A model generated the notes under the pieces. It was not told the origin of the DNA, searched no databases, and was given only the letters and a program-made list of their open reading frames with translations. From Prosthecobacter sp. (GTDB lineage: Bacteria; Verrucomicrobiota; Verrucomicrobiia; Verrucomicrobiales; Verrucomicrobiaceae): a DNA stretch of 8,624 bases. Made by a program: the position numbers and the translations under genes. The stretch's first letter is position 1. Every line of letters begins with the position of its first letter. This document shows, piece after piece, positions 1 through 6,041 of this stretch. Location of the stretch: contig JAIWOJ010000061.1 of NCBI GenBank assembly GCA_020216965.1, positions 1 through 8,624 of the forward strand, written 5' to 3'.

Positions 1-90
1 GACCATGAACGCCTCACCTACCGTTTCCAGGGCCGGGACTATCGCCTGACAGACATCCACGGCCATGTGGTGAAGCCGCTGCTGGCGTGA
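1..90 (+). CDS. C-terminal fragment of an unidentified protein
   Basis: Frame 1 is open from the window edge to a TGA at 88-90 and gives 29 residues ending in DIHGHVVKPLLA. The composition is that of a normal protein tail, with charged and aromatic residues mixed. I do not recognise the family from so short a piece. It converges on trmB, with only 20 bases between the two stop codons. A short GGCG/TGCC hairpin spanning the stop, followed by six Ts (96-101), could help termination but is too weak to call. That it is a real gene end is inferred from the open frame, the clean stop just before a convergent gene, and the absence of any competing frame. Confidence 0.5.
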   Translation, partial: DHERLTYRFQGRDYRLTDIHGHVVKPLLA

Positions 91-110
91 GTGCCTTTTT
101 TACAAACAGC

Positions 111-701
111 TCAGAGCCTGCGCCAGCGTGCCCGGTGTATGCTGCGCCCCATGGCTAGCCAGTGGCTCTCGAAATCTGTCGTCGGGTAAAAAAAGGCATT
201 TTCCGGCCAGTCCAAGCGCTCAAACTCTGGACGTGCGGCCATGCTGGCCTGGGCATCCTCAAAATAGACGGCATCATCGGTCTTGAGCAAAAACTCGCCC
301 GTTCCTGGCAAGAGAATGCGCGCCAGGCCATCTAGGAATTCCCGCTGGTTCACCAGCCGCCGCGCGGCGTGCTTTTTTTTCGGCCAGGGATCAGGGCAGA
401 TGAGGTGCAGGCGGGAGACGGAGGCGGTGGGCAGTAGCCAGCCGGTGCTGTAGGCACTCTCTAGGCGCATGATTTTGGCGTTTTTCAGACCAGCGCTGGC
501 GATTTTTTTCAGAGTCTTCTCCACACGCCCCAGCATCCGCTCCAGCCCCAGGTAATCACGTTCCGGGTGATGGGAAGCCATGGCTAGAAAAAAACTGCCG
601 TCGCCGCAGCCTAGCTCGATCTCCAGAGGGCGGCTGGAATCTGGAAAAATCTCCTCGCGGCGTAGCTCGCGGAAATAATCGGGGGGGATAAAGAGAGGCA
701 T
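111..701 (-). CDS. trmB: tRNA (guanine-N7-)-methyltransferase TrmB
   Basis: TrmB transfers a methyl group from S-adenosylmethionine to N7 of G46 in the tRNA variable loop, in the cytoplasm. The 196-residue product has the class I methyltransferase glycine motif ELGCGDGSFF at residues 29-38. An acidic residue follows the next strand (E54 in YLGLER). The family signature PDPWPKKKH is at 103-111, the LLKTDDAVYF stretch at 138-147, and PTTDFE lies near the C-terminus where the tRNA-binding T-x-F-E motif is expected. It is a compact member: E. coli TrmB is about 40 residues longer, mostly at the N-terminus. The ATG at 699-701 has no Shine-Dalgarno sequence. PKKKH is encoded by a run of eight A (T at 373-380 on +), an unusual homopolymer for a coding region. 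The gene diverges from the superoxide dismutase gene across 70 bases. Confidence 0.95.
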   Translation of the reverse strand: MPLFIPPDYFRELRREEIFPDSSRPLEIELGCGDGSFFLAMASHHPERDYLGLERMLGRVEKTLKKIASAGLKNAKIMRLESAYSTGWLLPTASVSRLHLICPDPWPKKKHAARRLVNQREFLDGLARILLPGTGEFLLKTDDAVYFEDAQASMAARPEFERLDWPENAFFYPTTDFESHWLAMGRSIHRARWRRL

Positions 702-771
702 GAAGCGCGCAATTCAGGAGTGACATGCGCGTTTCTGCAACGTAATCCTGCTGCCCTTCCCCAAGCACACC

Positions 772-1497
772 ATGAATCGCCGTTCCTTCCTCACGACCGC
801 GAGTGCCGCAACTGCCGCTACTCTCATCACCCCAACCTCGCACGCCGCCCTGGCCGTCATCGGCATGGAGCAGGCACCGCTGCCCTATGCGCCTGAAGCC
901 CTGGAGCCACACATTGATGCCATGACCATGGGCATCCATCATGGCAAGCACCACGCCACTTACATCACCAAGCTAGGGGAAGCTCTAACCGCCGCAAAAA
1001 TGCAGGCAGGGAATGTGATCGACCTGATTAGTGATCTGGCCCAGATGCCTGAGGAGCAACGCACCGCCATCCGCAACAATGGGGGCGGACATGTCAACCA
1101 TACTTGGTTCTGGAAATGGATGGCACCTGCTGGCAGCGGACCACAAGGCCCGGATGGCAAGCTGGCAGAGGCTCTGCAGACCACCTTCGGCAGCATTGAC
1201 GAGTTCAAAAAGCTCTTTGCAGAGGCAGGCACCAAGCGCTTCGGCTCTGGATGGGCCTGGCTCATCGTCAAAGCGGACGGTAAGCTAGCCATCACATCAA
1301 CACCGAATCAGGACAATCCACTGATGAAAGGTGTCGTGGCAGATGCTGAGCTCGGCACGCCGATCCTTGGCCTCGATGTCTGGGAGCACGCCTACTACCT
1401 GAAGTATCAAAACAAACGCCCTGATTACATCGCTGCCTGGTGGAATGTGGTGAACTGGACGGAAGTCGCGAAAGGTTACGAGGCCGCAAAGGCATAA
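772..1497 (+). CDS. sodA: Tat-exported Mn-type superoxide dismutase
   Basis: This enzyme converts superoxide to hydrogen peroxide and oxygen. The 241 residues begin with a twin-arginine signal, RRSFLTT at 3-9, then an alanine-rich stretch ending SHA at 23-25, so the mature enzyme (about 216 residues, normal for Fe/Mn SOD) should act in the periplasm or envelope. The four metal ligands are present: H56 in IHHGKHH, H110 in HVNHTWFW, and D202 and H206 in LDVWEHAYY. The second-shell Y64 is also there. GGGHVNH at 104-110 and NQD at 179-181 place the active-site glutamine on the C-terminal domain, as in MnSOD. FeSODs carry it before the second histidine. Metal choice remains an inference and cambialistic use is possible. 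The start is the ATG before the RR motif; it has no Shine-Dalgarno sequence. The gene ends in its own terminator. Confidence 0.95.
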   Translation: MNRRSFLTTASAATAATLITPTSHAALAVIGMEQAPLPYAPEALEPHIDAMTMGIHHGKHHATYITKLGEALTAAKMQAGNVIDLISDLAQMPEEQRTAIRNNGGGHVNHTWFWKWMAPAGSGPQGPDGKLAEALQTTFGSIDEFKKLFAEAGTKRFGSGWAWLIVKADGKLAITSTPNQDNPLMKGVVADAELGTPILGLDVWEHAYYLKYQNKRPDYIAAWWNVVNWTEVAKGYEAAKA

Positions 1498-1520
1498 TAC
1501 GGCCTTTTCATTCATCCTTG

Positions 1521-1551
1521 GTGCCCGGCATCGTTCGCCGGGCACTTTTTT
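1521..1551 (+). terminator. Intrinsic terminator of the SOD gene
   Basis: A perfect 9-bp stem GTGCCCGGC/GCCGGGCAC (1521-1529 with 1537-1545) encloses a 7-base loop and is followed directly by six Ts (1546-1551). It lies 23 bases after the SOD stop. Its last T is only seven bases before the ATG of the next gene. That gene therefore either depends on read-through or starts its transcript within or just after this hairpin. Confidence 0.9.
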
Positions 1552-1558
1552 CATCCAC

Positions 1559-2077
1559 ATGCCCGCCTTGATCGAACTCAAGCTCACGGAATTGGCCCAG
1601 TTGTTCAATTCCATGGATCCATCCCCCTTTCATGAGCGGGATCTGGATCATGACGCTGAGGAATTTATCGTCAGTTGGGCGCTGGAGCATCCGCGTGATG
1701 ATGATCTGCATCTGACCCTCCATCTGGCCCAGCCACTGACTAGCCCTATCCAGCCCGTGCAGGAGTCGGTCCGTCACTATTTCAGCTATCGTGCAGAGAT
1801 GCTGTGGCGTGAGTTTCGGCAGCTCATGAAAGAAGGGCGGGCTAGCTTGCTGATTGGCTTGACCTTCATGACGAGCTGCCAGCTAGCAGCCATGCTCTTG
1901 CTCCATGGAGAGGGCACTGCGCGCAGTGTCATGCGTGAGGGGCTCACGATCCTCGGCTGGGTGGCGATGTGGCGTCCACTTGAGATTTATCTCTACCGTT
2001 GGTGGCCGCTGCTGGCGAGAAAGCGCCTCTATGACCGATTAGCGCGCATGACCGTTGATGTCCGACAGACGATTTGA
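1559..2077 (+). CDS. Conserved membrane protein of unknown function
   Basis: The product has 172 residues. The N-terminal part is soluble and acidic. Its most conserved-looking stretch is LFNSMDPSPFHERDLDHDAE at 15-34, followed by a predicted strand (DDLHLTLHL, 48-56). A helix rich in R and E (about 69-92) leads into two hydrophobic segments at about 95-115 and 128-149. The second contains the polar and aromatic motif WRPLEIYLYRWWP, and the tail is basic. I recall similar uncharacterised proteins with a DPSPF...DLD...AE pattern in Proteobacteria, but cannot name a domain or function. The ATG at 1559 sits 8 bases after the SOD terminator T-tract and has no Shine-Dalgarno sequence. M19 is an alternative, but it would cut into the conserved stretch. 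The rhodanese gene follows after 33 bases. Confidence 0.75.
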   Translation: MPALIELKLTELAQLFNSMDPSPFHERDLDHDAEEFIVSWALEHPRDDDLHLTLHLAQPLTSPIQPVQESVRHYFSYRAEMLWREFRQLMKEGRASLLIGLTFMTSCQLAAMLLLHGEGTARSVMREGLTILGWVAMWRPLEIYLYRWWPLLARKRLYDRLARMTVDVRQTI

Positions 2078-2104
2078 CATAGTTCCAGAATCGCAGCGTA
2101 TTCT
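2074..2104 (+). promoter_or_regulatory. Promoter-like sequence for the rhodanese gene
   Basis: A perfect -35 box TTGACA (2074-2079) overlaps the TGA stop of the preceding gene. TATTCT (2099-2104, four of six consensus bases) follows after a 19-base spacer, longer than the usual 17. Transcription would start about seven bases downstream, at or next to the ATG at 2111. This would allow the rhodanese gene to be transcribed independently and without a leader. The boxes are seen; the activity is inferred. Confidence 0.4.
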
Positions 2105-2110
2105 CTCGTG

Positions 2111-2494
2111 ATGAAAACATGGTCTCTTCTTCTGCTCTCTCTTTTCACGGTGTCGATTTTTGCCGCTGACAACAAGGTCCAGCATGTCGATCCAGATGGT
2201 GCTGCTAAGCTGCTGGAAAAAGGTGGTATCACCATCGTCGATGTGCGCACCAAGGATGAATTCAGTGAGGGGCACCTCAAGGGGGCGGTGAACATCGACA
2301 TCCTTGAGCCAAACTTTGAGCAGCAACTAGGCAAGCTAGATAAAAACCAACCCGTGCTAGTTCACTGCCAGGCCGGAGGACGTAGCACGCGCTCGTTAGC
2401 GACCTTTGAAAAGCTGGGCTTCAGCAAGATCATCCACCTAGATGGCGGCTACGGAAGCTGGGTGGAGTCTGGAAAGCCTGTGGTAAAGCCGTAA
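2111..2494 (+). CDS. Secreted single-domain rhodanese-like sulfurtransferase
   Basis: A rhodanese domain carries a persulfide on an active-site cysteine and passes sulfane sulfur to an acceptor such as cyanide or a thiol. Counted from ATG 2111 the product is 127 residues. A Sec-type signal peptide of about 19 residues (KTWSLLLLSLFTVSIFAAD) comes first, so the protein is periplasmic or outer-membrane associated. The domain shows IVDVRTKDEFSEGHLKGAVN (42-61), the catalytic loop HCQAGGRS with C86 and R91, and the closing LDGGYGSWVESG. All key residues are present. The in-frame GTG at 2108 would add one residue. ATG was preferred because it sits right at the start site predicted from the upstream promoter-like boxes. 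The physiological substrate cannot be read from the sequence. Confidence 0.92.
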   Translation: MKTWSLLLLSLFTVSIFAADNKVQHVDPDGAAKLLEKGGITIVDVRTKDEFSEGHLKGAVNIDILEPNFEQQLGKLDKNQPVLVHCQAGGRSTRSLATFEKLGFSKIIHLDGGYGSWVESGKPVVKP

Positions 2495-2499
2495 AGGAA

Positions 2500-2514
2500 C
2501 GGGCTGTCTGCCCG
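2500..2514. terminator. Weak hairpin between convergent genes
   Basis: A 5-bp stem CGGGC/GCCCG (2500-2504 with 2510-2514) with a 5-base loop lies in the 48-base gap between the convergent rhodanese and beta-sandwich genes. A second CGGGC copy at 2531-2535 could pair with the same arm. No T-tract follows on +, and only TTCCTTTA follows on -. It may assist termination in both directions, but the evidence is thin. Confidence 0.25.
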
Positions 2515-2542
2515 CTGTACATTCCGTATTCGGGCCGTTGAA

Positions 2543-3289
2543 TCACTTGGCTGCCGCTGAGGCGTTCCAGACTTTCAGATCATCAAACCAGCCTGCCTGG
2601 CCTGCCACACCAAGCTCAATCTTTGATTTGGTGGCATGGGCGATGCCGGGAGACTTCAGGTAAGCGACGGGCTGGCCGTCGAGGCTGACGCGCATTTCAT
2701 CGCCAATGGTCTCAACCACCAGATCGTACCAGCGCCCGGCTTCTAGCTTCATGGGGAAGGTGACCTGTCTGCCTACGAGCAGCTTTGCGACCTCTGCCTT
2801 TTTGGATGGGTCTTTTTTCATGGCGTAGATGTCATTGCGCATGTTGCCCTCTTTTTCATCAATCAGCGTCACACCGTTGAGCCGCACCTGAGCACGGCAG
2901 ATATGGCCGTAGTGGCAGCCAGTGTATTGTCGGTCATCAAACTCCACATCAATCATCGTGGCTCCATCAAATTTGATGCGGCATTCCACGACGCTGTCTT
3001 TGGTGGGCACCTCAAGGCCATACACAGCGGCATGAGCTTTGATGATGCTTTTACCATCTTGAGATGGGGTATCGACCAGCCGTGTCTGCACTCCCTTGAG
3101 TGCCCCGTTTTCAAAGGTGAAGGTATCTACCACACGATGCCACGGGGCAGCGGGTTTGGCAGACTGAAAGTCATCGGAAAAAAGCAGCTCTTTTTTGGAG
3201 CTGATGGGCGTAGCAGGCACCATTGGTAGTTCCGCAGCGAGGGTTAGGGTGGAGAGAAGGAGAGCGGGAGAAAGGATTCGGAAGATCAT
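2543..3289 (-). CDS. Secreted beta-sandwich (LamG/DUF1080-like) protein
   Basis: The product has 248 residues. A signal peptide (about 1-19, ending LTLAA) indicates export. The remainder reads as a concanavalin-like jelly roll: LFSDDFQS at 36-43 opens it, followed by a W50 strand, VVECRIKFDGATMIDVEFDD (100-119), AGRWYDLVVETIGDEMRVSLDG near the end of the fold, and the closing GWFDDLKVW at 233-241. This order matches the 3-keto-disaccharide hydrolase/LamG-like proteins often annotated as DUF1080 or 'family 16 glycoside hydrolase' in Verrucomicrobia and Planctomycetes. The HYGHICRAQVRL and DEKEGNMRNDI segments (126-137 and 144-154) look like a conserved subfamily signature. Three cysteines occur at 103, 125 and 131. 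A carbohydrate-binding or glycoside-acting role is inferred; no catalytic residue can be named. It diverges from lepB across 142 bases and has no Shine-Dalgarno sequence. Confidence 0.85.
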   Translation of the reverse strand: MIFRILSPALLLSTLTLAAELPMVPATPISSKKELLFSDDFQSAKPAAPWHRVVDTFTFENGALKGVQTRLVDTPSQDGKSIIKAHAAVYGLEVPTKDSVVECRIKFDGATMIDVEFDDRQYTGCHYGHICRAQVRLNGVTLIDEKEGNMRNDIYAMKKDPSKKAEVAKLLVGRQVTFPMKLEAGRWYDLVVETIGDEMRVSLDGQPVAYLKSPGIAHATKSKIELGVAGQAGWFDDLKVWNASAAAK

Positions 3290-3431
3290 AGATCAGTGTA
3301 GGTCGGTGCGCTTGGAAACGGTTGCTCAAACGGTCCTCCTTCCGTGTTTTTCCAGAGGCGATCCGAGCATGGATTGATGCTTGCCCGTTCGGCCTTGCAC
3401 GCTGAAGAATCCGTCCGCTACTCCGTACCCC

Positions 3432-4625
3432 ATGTTTTTTCTAACTCCACGCTACCTCAAGCAGGCCAAGCTGCTGTACAAAGGTGTCACCCGCTTTATC
3501 AACTATAAGCGCGATCGGTTGCCGCCCGCGAAGCTGGATGAGATCCTGGCCCTGAGAGCGGATCTGAGAGAGGCGATGAAAAATCGCGACCGTGAGCGCA
3601 TCCGCCAGCTCAATGATGAGCTAAACCGCGTTTGCGAAAAAGCCCTCCCAGACGCAGCGCAGAGTGAGATCGCGGAGAATGTGGAGGTCATCTTTGTGGC
3701 GATCGTCATCGCTTTAGGCATTCGTGCTTACATCGCCCAGCCATTCCAGATTCCCACGGGTTCGATGCAGCCGACGCTGAACGGCATCACGGCTGAGGCT
3801 ACCGCGCAGGATCCCACACCTGGTCTCATGGGCAGATTGGCCGCCTTATTCACGAGCACGCGGTACATTCATGTGGTGTCTGACCATGAGGGAAGGTTGG
3901 ATACAAGACAGCCGATTACTGAGCATCGTTTTTTGATCTTCATGCCCTACTGCAAGCTCCATTTCCAGGACGGCCATACGATCAAAATCAATGCTCCCCA
4001 GCGCCAACTTTTGGATGAACTCCAGCTTGTAAAACACATCCGCAGTGAGCCTGTGGAAACCACAAACGATACTCCTGACCGCCGCGTGATCTATGGTCTG
4101 GGTGGGGGGGAGATGATTCGTAAAGGTCAGTTGCTTGCCAGCGGTATCGTGCGCAATGGCGACCATGTGCTTGTGGATAAGTTTAGTTACCATTTCCGCG
4201 CGCCTCGTCGTGGTGAGGTCTTTGTCTTCACCACCAAGCATATTCGCGGCATCAACGTCCCTGCGGAACAGGGGGCACAGCATTATATCAAGCGCCTGGC
4301 TGGGATGCCTGGGGACCTGCTGGAGATCCAGTCGCCAAAGCTATTCATCAATGGGAAGGAAGCCGAGGAGCCAGGATTCCGAAAAGTCATGCAGGGCACG
4401 CGGACTGAGCCTGTGGCTGGCTACCGTGGCTACGGCTTTGCAGAGAGCGTGGGAGGTGTGATCAACAAGATTCAATTGCGCTCAGAAGACTACTTTGCGA
4501 TGGGCGACAATAGCTACAATAGCAGTGACTCCCGCGTGTGGGGGGCTGTGCCCGAGCGCAACCTCGTCGGCCCGGCTTTGTTCTGTTACTGGCCGCTGAC
4601 CCGGCACTGGGGCACGATTCCATAA
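3432..4625 (+). CDS. lepB: Signal peptidase I with a long insertion
   Basis: LepB cleaves signal peptides from exported proteins at the outer face of the cytoplasmic membrane, using a Ser/Lys dyad. From ATG 3432 the product has 397 residues. A charged, probably coiled helix fills 34-72, then a membrane segment at about 84-101. The catalytic serine is S111 in QIPTGSMQPTL, and the general-base lysine is K287 in YIKRLAGMPGD. The next boxes are GDHVLVDKFSY (243-253) and GDNSYNSSDSR (357-367). About 125 residues (118-241) lie between the serine box and the GDHVLVDKF box, where compact LepBs have only a few. An in-frame TTG at 3381 would extend the protein by 17 residues. I rejected it because ATG 3432 gives a plausible N-terminus and the extension is proline-rich and featureless. 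No Shine-Dalgarno sequence is present. Confidence 0.95.
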   Translation: MFFLTPRYLKQAKLLYKGVTRFINYKRDRLPPAKLDEILALRADLREAMKNRDRERIRQLNDELNRVCEKALPDAAQSEIAENVEVIFVAIVIALGIRAYIAQPFQIPTGSMQPTLNGITAEATAQDPTPGLMGRLAALFTSTRYIHVVSDHEGRLDTRQPITEHRFLIFMPYCKLHFQDGHTIKINAPQRQLLDELQLVKHIRSEPVETTNDTPDRRVIYGLGGGEMIRKGQLLASGIVRNGDHVLVDKFSYHFRAPRRGEVFVFTTKHIRGINVPAEQGAQHYIKRLAGMPGDLLEIQSPKLFINGKEAEEPGFRKVMQGTRTEPVAGYRGYGFAESVGGVINKIQLRSEDYFAMGDNSYNSSDSRVWGAVPERNLVGPALFCYWPLTRHWGTIP

Positions 4626-4627
4626 AA

Positions 4628-4657
4628 AAAGCGCCCCGGACTGAGCCGGGGCGCTTT
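4628..4657. terminator. Strong bidirectional hairpin terminator after lepB
   Basis: A perfect GC-rich 9-bp stem (4631-4639 with 4646-4654, 6-base loop) is extended to 12 bp by AAA/TTT. On + only three Ts follow. On - the hairpin is followed by seven Ts, because an A-tract (4624-4630) overlaps the lepB TAA. It should stop lepB transcripts, and by sequence it is an even better terminator for transcripts arriving on the - strand from 4658-4977. Confidence 0.85.
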
Positions 4658-4938
4658 ACCCACCTGTGCCGTTCGATCTGGGGGCCTCGTGTCCCAGGGG
4701 AGACGAGGTGGGTGCCCATGAACAAGGGCGCTGTCTTCCAGTGAAGGCATGACAAGACATCCCAGGTCACCAGGCTCCCGATGTCATAAAAACGGGCCGG
4801 GCCACAACAGTCTGAGGACGGGCACTGCAGGAAAGGGGAGGCAGCGAAAAAACGCTGGTCATTGATGAGAAAGAACACAGAGGATGGCATCCACTGAATG
4901 GACTGATGGTATGGGCTCAAGCTTTCCGCGACAAGGCC
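4658..4938. other. Hairpin-rich intergenic region, possible small RNA
   Basis: No credible protein gene lies here: open frames on either strand lack family resemblance or run antisense into lepB. Several inverted repeats are visible. ACCCACCT (4658-4665) pairs with AGGTGGGT (4706-4713). CCTCGT (4685-4690) pairs with ACGAGG (4703-4708). GCCC (4714-4717) pairs with GGGC (4726-4729). GTCTT (4733-4737) pairs with AAGAC (4754-4758). GACATC (4756-4761) pairs with GATGTC (4780-4785). CAGCG (4842-4846) pairs with CGCTG (4853-4857) around six As. Some of these are mutually exclusive. On the - strand the region ends in a strong terminator and is preceded by a terminator-like hairpin of psd. That layout would suit an independent RNA gene of roughly 200-300 nt. 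I see no convincing promoter and no motif of 6S, RNase P, tmRNA or SRP RNA. Confidence 0.3.
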
Positions 4939-4977
4939 AAAAAATGCCCTGATTCAGCCCAGTTTTACCAGGGGCTG
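4939..4977 (-). terminator. Probable terminator of psd
   Basis: Directly after the psd stop on the - strand, CAGCCC/GGGCTG (4977-4972 with 4960-4955) can form a perfect 6-bp hairpin. An alternative CCCTG/CAGGG pairing places its 3' arm just before CATTTTTT (the six A at 4939-4944 on +). The T-tract supports a terminator; the competing pairings and modest stems lower the confidence. Confidence 0.5.
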
Positions 4978-5880
4978 TCAGATTGCTTTGGCAGCTTCCT
5001 GCCCCATGAGGGCATACACCTCCCGGCCAGCGGCGCTATGTTCCAGAAGATCAGGTGAAAAACACACTCGCCCTGGCTCAAAGAGAGTGATGACACAGGA
5101 GCCGCCAAAGCGGAAGTAACCCTTTTCATCTCCCCGATTCACCCGTTGATTGGGGAGAGCCGTATGCACCACCGTGCCGACACAGGTGGCACCTACCTCA
5201 AGAAATGCCACCTCCCCGAAGAGATCGGACTTTATTCGGGTGATGTAGCGCTGATTTTCCCAGAGGATGCTTGGCCTGCGTAGCAGAGCGATGGGGCTCA
5301 CGGAGTAAAGAGGCCCTCTCACCTCTTGCGGTGTGGCTGCCATGCCTGAGCAGGGGAAATGAAATCGGTGGTAGTCCGTGGGACAGAGCCTGGAGATCAA
5401 GGCTGAACCTCGGAGATAGCGTGAGGCATGACCGGAATCAGCCAGCAAGGCTGTGACATCAAAGCGCACCCCTTTGACCATAAAATCGCTGCACTTTGCC
5501 AGATCTGGAATGACCAGATGCCGCCCATCGGCGGGAAGGATTACGGTTTCGTCACCCCCAGCCAGCGGACGCGCTGAGGGTTTCAGCCGACGTGAAAAAA
5601 AGTCATTGAAGCTGCGGAAGCTGTCCACGGGATCGGCAAAATCTTGCTCATTCAGTTGATACTGTTCGATGAAGGGGCGGATCATCGATTTGCTGGCAGC
5701 CGCACTCATTCTGCGCCCATAAAAGCGTGAAAAGAACGCTCTTTTCACCACAGAGTGCAGGGCCAAAGCGCCGAGGGGATTTTCATAGATGAAACGCAGC
5801 GGCTTCTCACCGTAAATGGACTCATTTTCAATCTTTTGGGTCAGGCGGTTAAAATACTGAACAGGCGCGGCGGGTCTCAT
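4978..5880 (-). CDS. psd: Phosphatidylserine decarboxylase
   Basis: Psd is a membrane-associated pyruvoyl enzyme that makes phosphatidylethanolamine from phosphatidylserine. The 300-residue product carries FIYENPLGALALHSVV (30-45) near the N-terminus and SFRSFNDFFSRRLKP (87-101). The likely catalytic triad is D118 in LPADGR, H174 in PTDYHRFHFP and S261 in FGGSCVITLFEPG. Self-cleavage before S261 would give a beta chain of 260 residues and a short alpha chain of 40 with the pyruvoyl group. The residue after the serine is cysteine, where E. coli Psd has threonine (LGST). The overall pattern resembles the clostridial/eukaryotic-like type II family more than E. coli Psd. The frame stays open upstream to an ATG at 6000, but those 40 residues are not Psd-like and run into the tRNA promoter region, so ATG 5878-5880 was chosen. 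No CDP-diacylglycerol-serine transferase gene (pssA) is adjacent. Confidence 0.93.
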   Translation of the reverse strand: MRPAAPVQYFNRLTQKIENESIYGEKPLRFIYENPLGALALHSVVKRAFFSRFYGRRMSAAASKSMIRPFIEQYQLNEQDFADPVDSFRSFNDFFSRRLKPSARPLAGGDETVILPADGRHLVIPDLAKCSDFMVKGVRFDVTALLADSGHASRYLRGSALISRLCPTDYHRFHFPCSGMAATPQEVRGPLYSVSPIALLRRPSILWENQRYITRIKSDLFGEVAFLEVGATCVGTVVHTALPNQRVNRGDEKGYFRFGGSCVITLFEPGRVCFSPDLLEHSAAGREVYALMGQEAAKAI

Positions 5881-5994
5881 GCGAGTCTCTTGAGGATGGC
5901 GAGCCGATGAACACTGGCAATGCTTGGCTGTGGGCAAGCAGCGGACCATTTTCCCAAAATAACACCAGTATTGTCGCGCGATCTGCCAAAATGG

Positions 5995-6022
5995 TTGCAC
6001 GCTCCGTCGGAGTCTCTATGTT
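5995..6022 (+). promoter_or_regulatory. Possible promoter of tRNA-Gln and hisA
   Basis: TTGCAC (5995-6000) and TATGTT (6017-6022) are separated by 16 bases. Transcription would start near 6029, about 13 bases before the mature tRNA. The spacer contains the near-perfect palindrome CTCCG-T-CGGAG (6002-6012). The -35 match is poor, so this is a suggestion only. Confidence 0.3.
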
Positions 6023-6041
6023 CGCTGCCCTCACCGCAACT

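Noticed and set aside
84..101. Hairpin plus T-tract at the end of the first partial gene
   Set aside because: The stem is only four base pairs including a G-T pair; too weak to call a terminator.
3316..3334. Direct repeat AAACGGT (3316-3322 and 3328-3334) between the divergent beta-sandwich gene and lepB
   Set aside because: Only seven bases, twelve apart; such repeats are expected by chance and no promoter boxes align with it.
3195..3377. 60-codon open frame on + antisense to the start of the beta-sandwich gene
   Set aside because: It overlaps the signal-peptide region of the real gene and reads as basic, low-information sequence.
3381..3431. TTG start extending LepB by 17 residues
   Set aside because: The extension is proline-rich with no Shine-Dalgarno sequence, and ATG 3432 gives a natural N-terminus before the helical region.
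4667..4685. T-arm-like GTTCGATC suggesting a tRNA or tmRNA end
   Set aside because: The flanking bases do not form the 5-bp T stem and no acceptor partner is present.
4538..4744. 68-codon open frame on the + strand at the lepB 3' end
   Set aside because: It overlaps lepB in another frame and crosses the terminator; no protein-like features.
4462..4920. 152-codon open frame on the - strand
   Set aside because: It is antisense to lepB, runs through the strong hairpin terminator, has a Cys/Ser/Arg-rich composition and no family resemblance.
5881..6000. 40-residue N-terminal extension of Psd from ATG 6000
   Set aside because: The extra residues do not resemble Psd, and the region is the divergent promoter area of tRNA-Gln.
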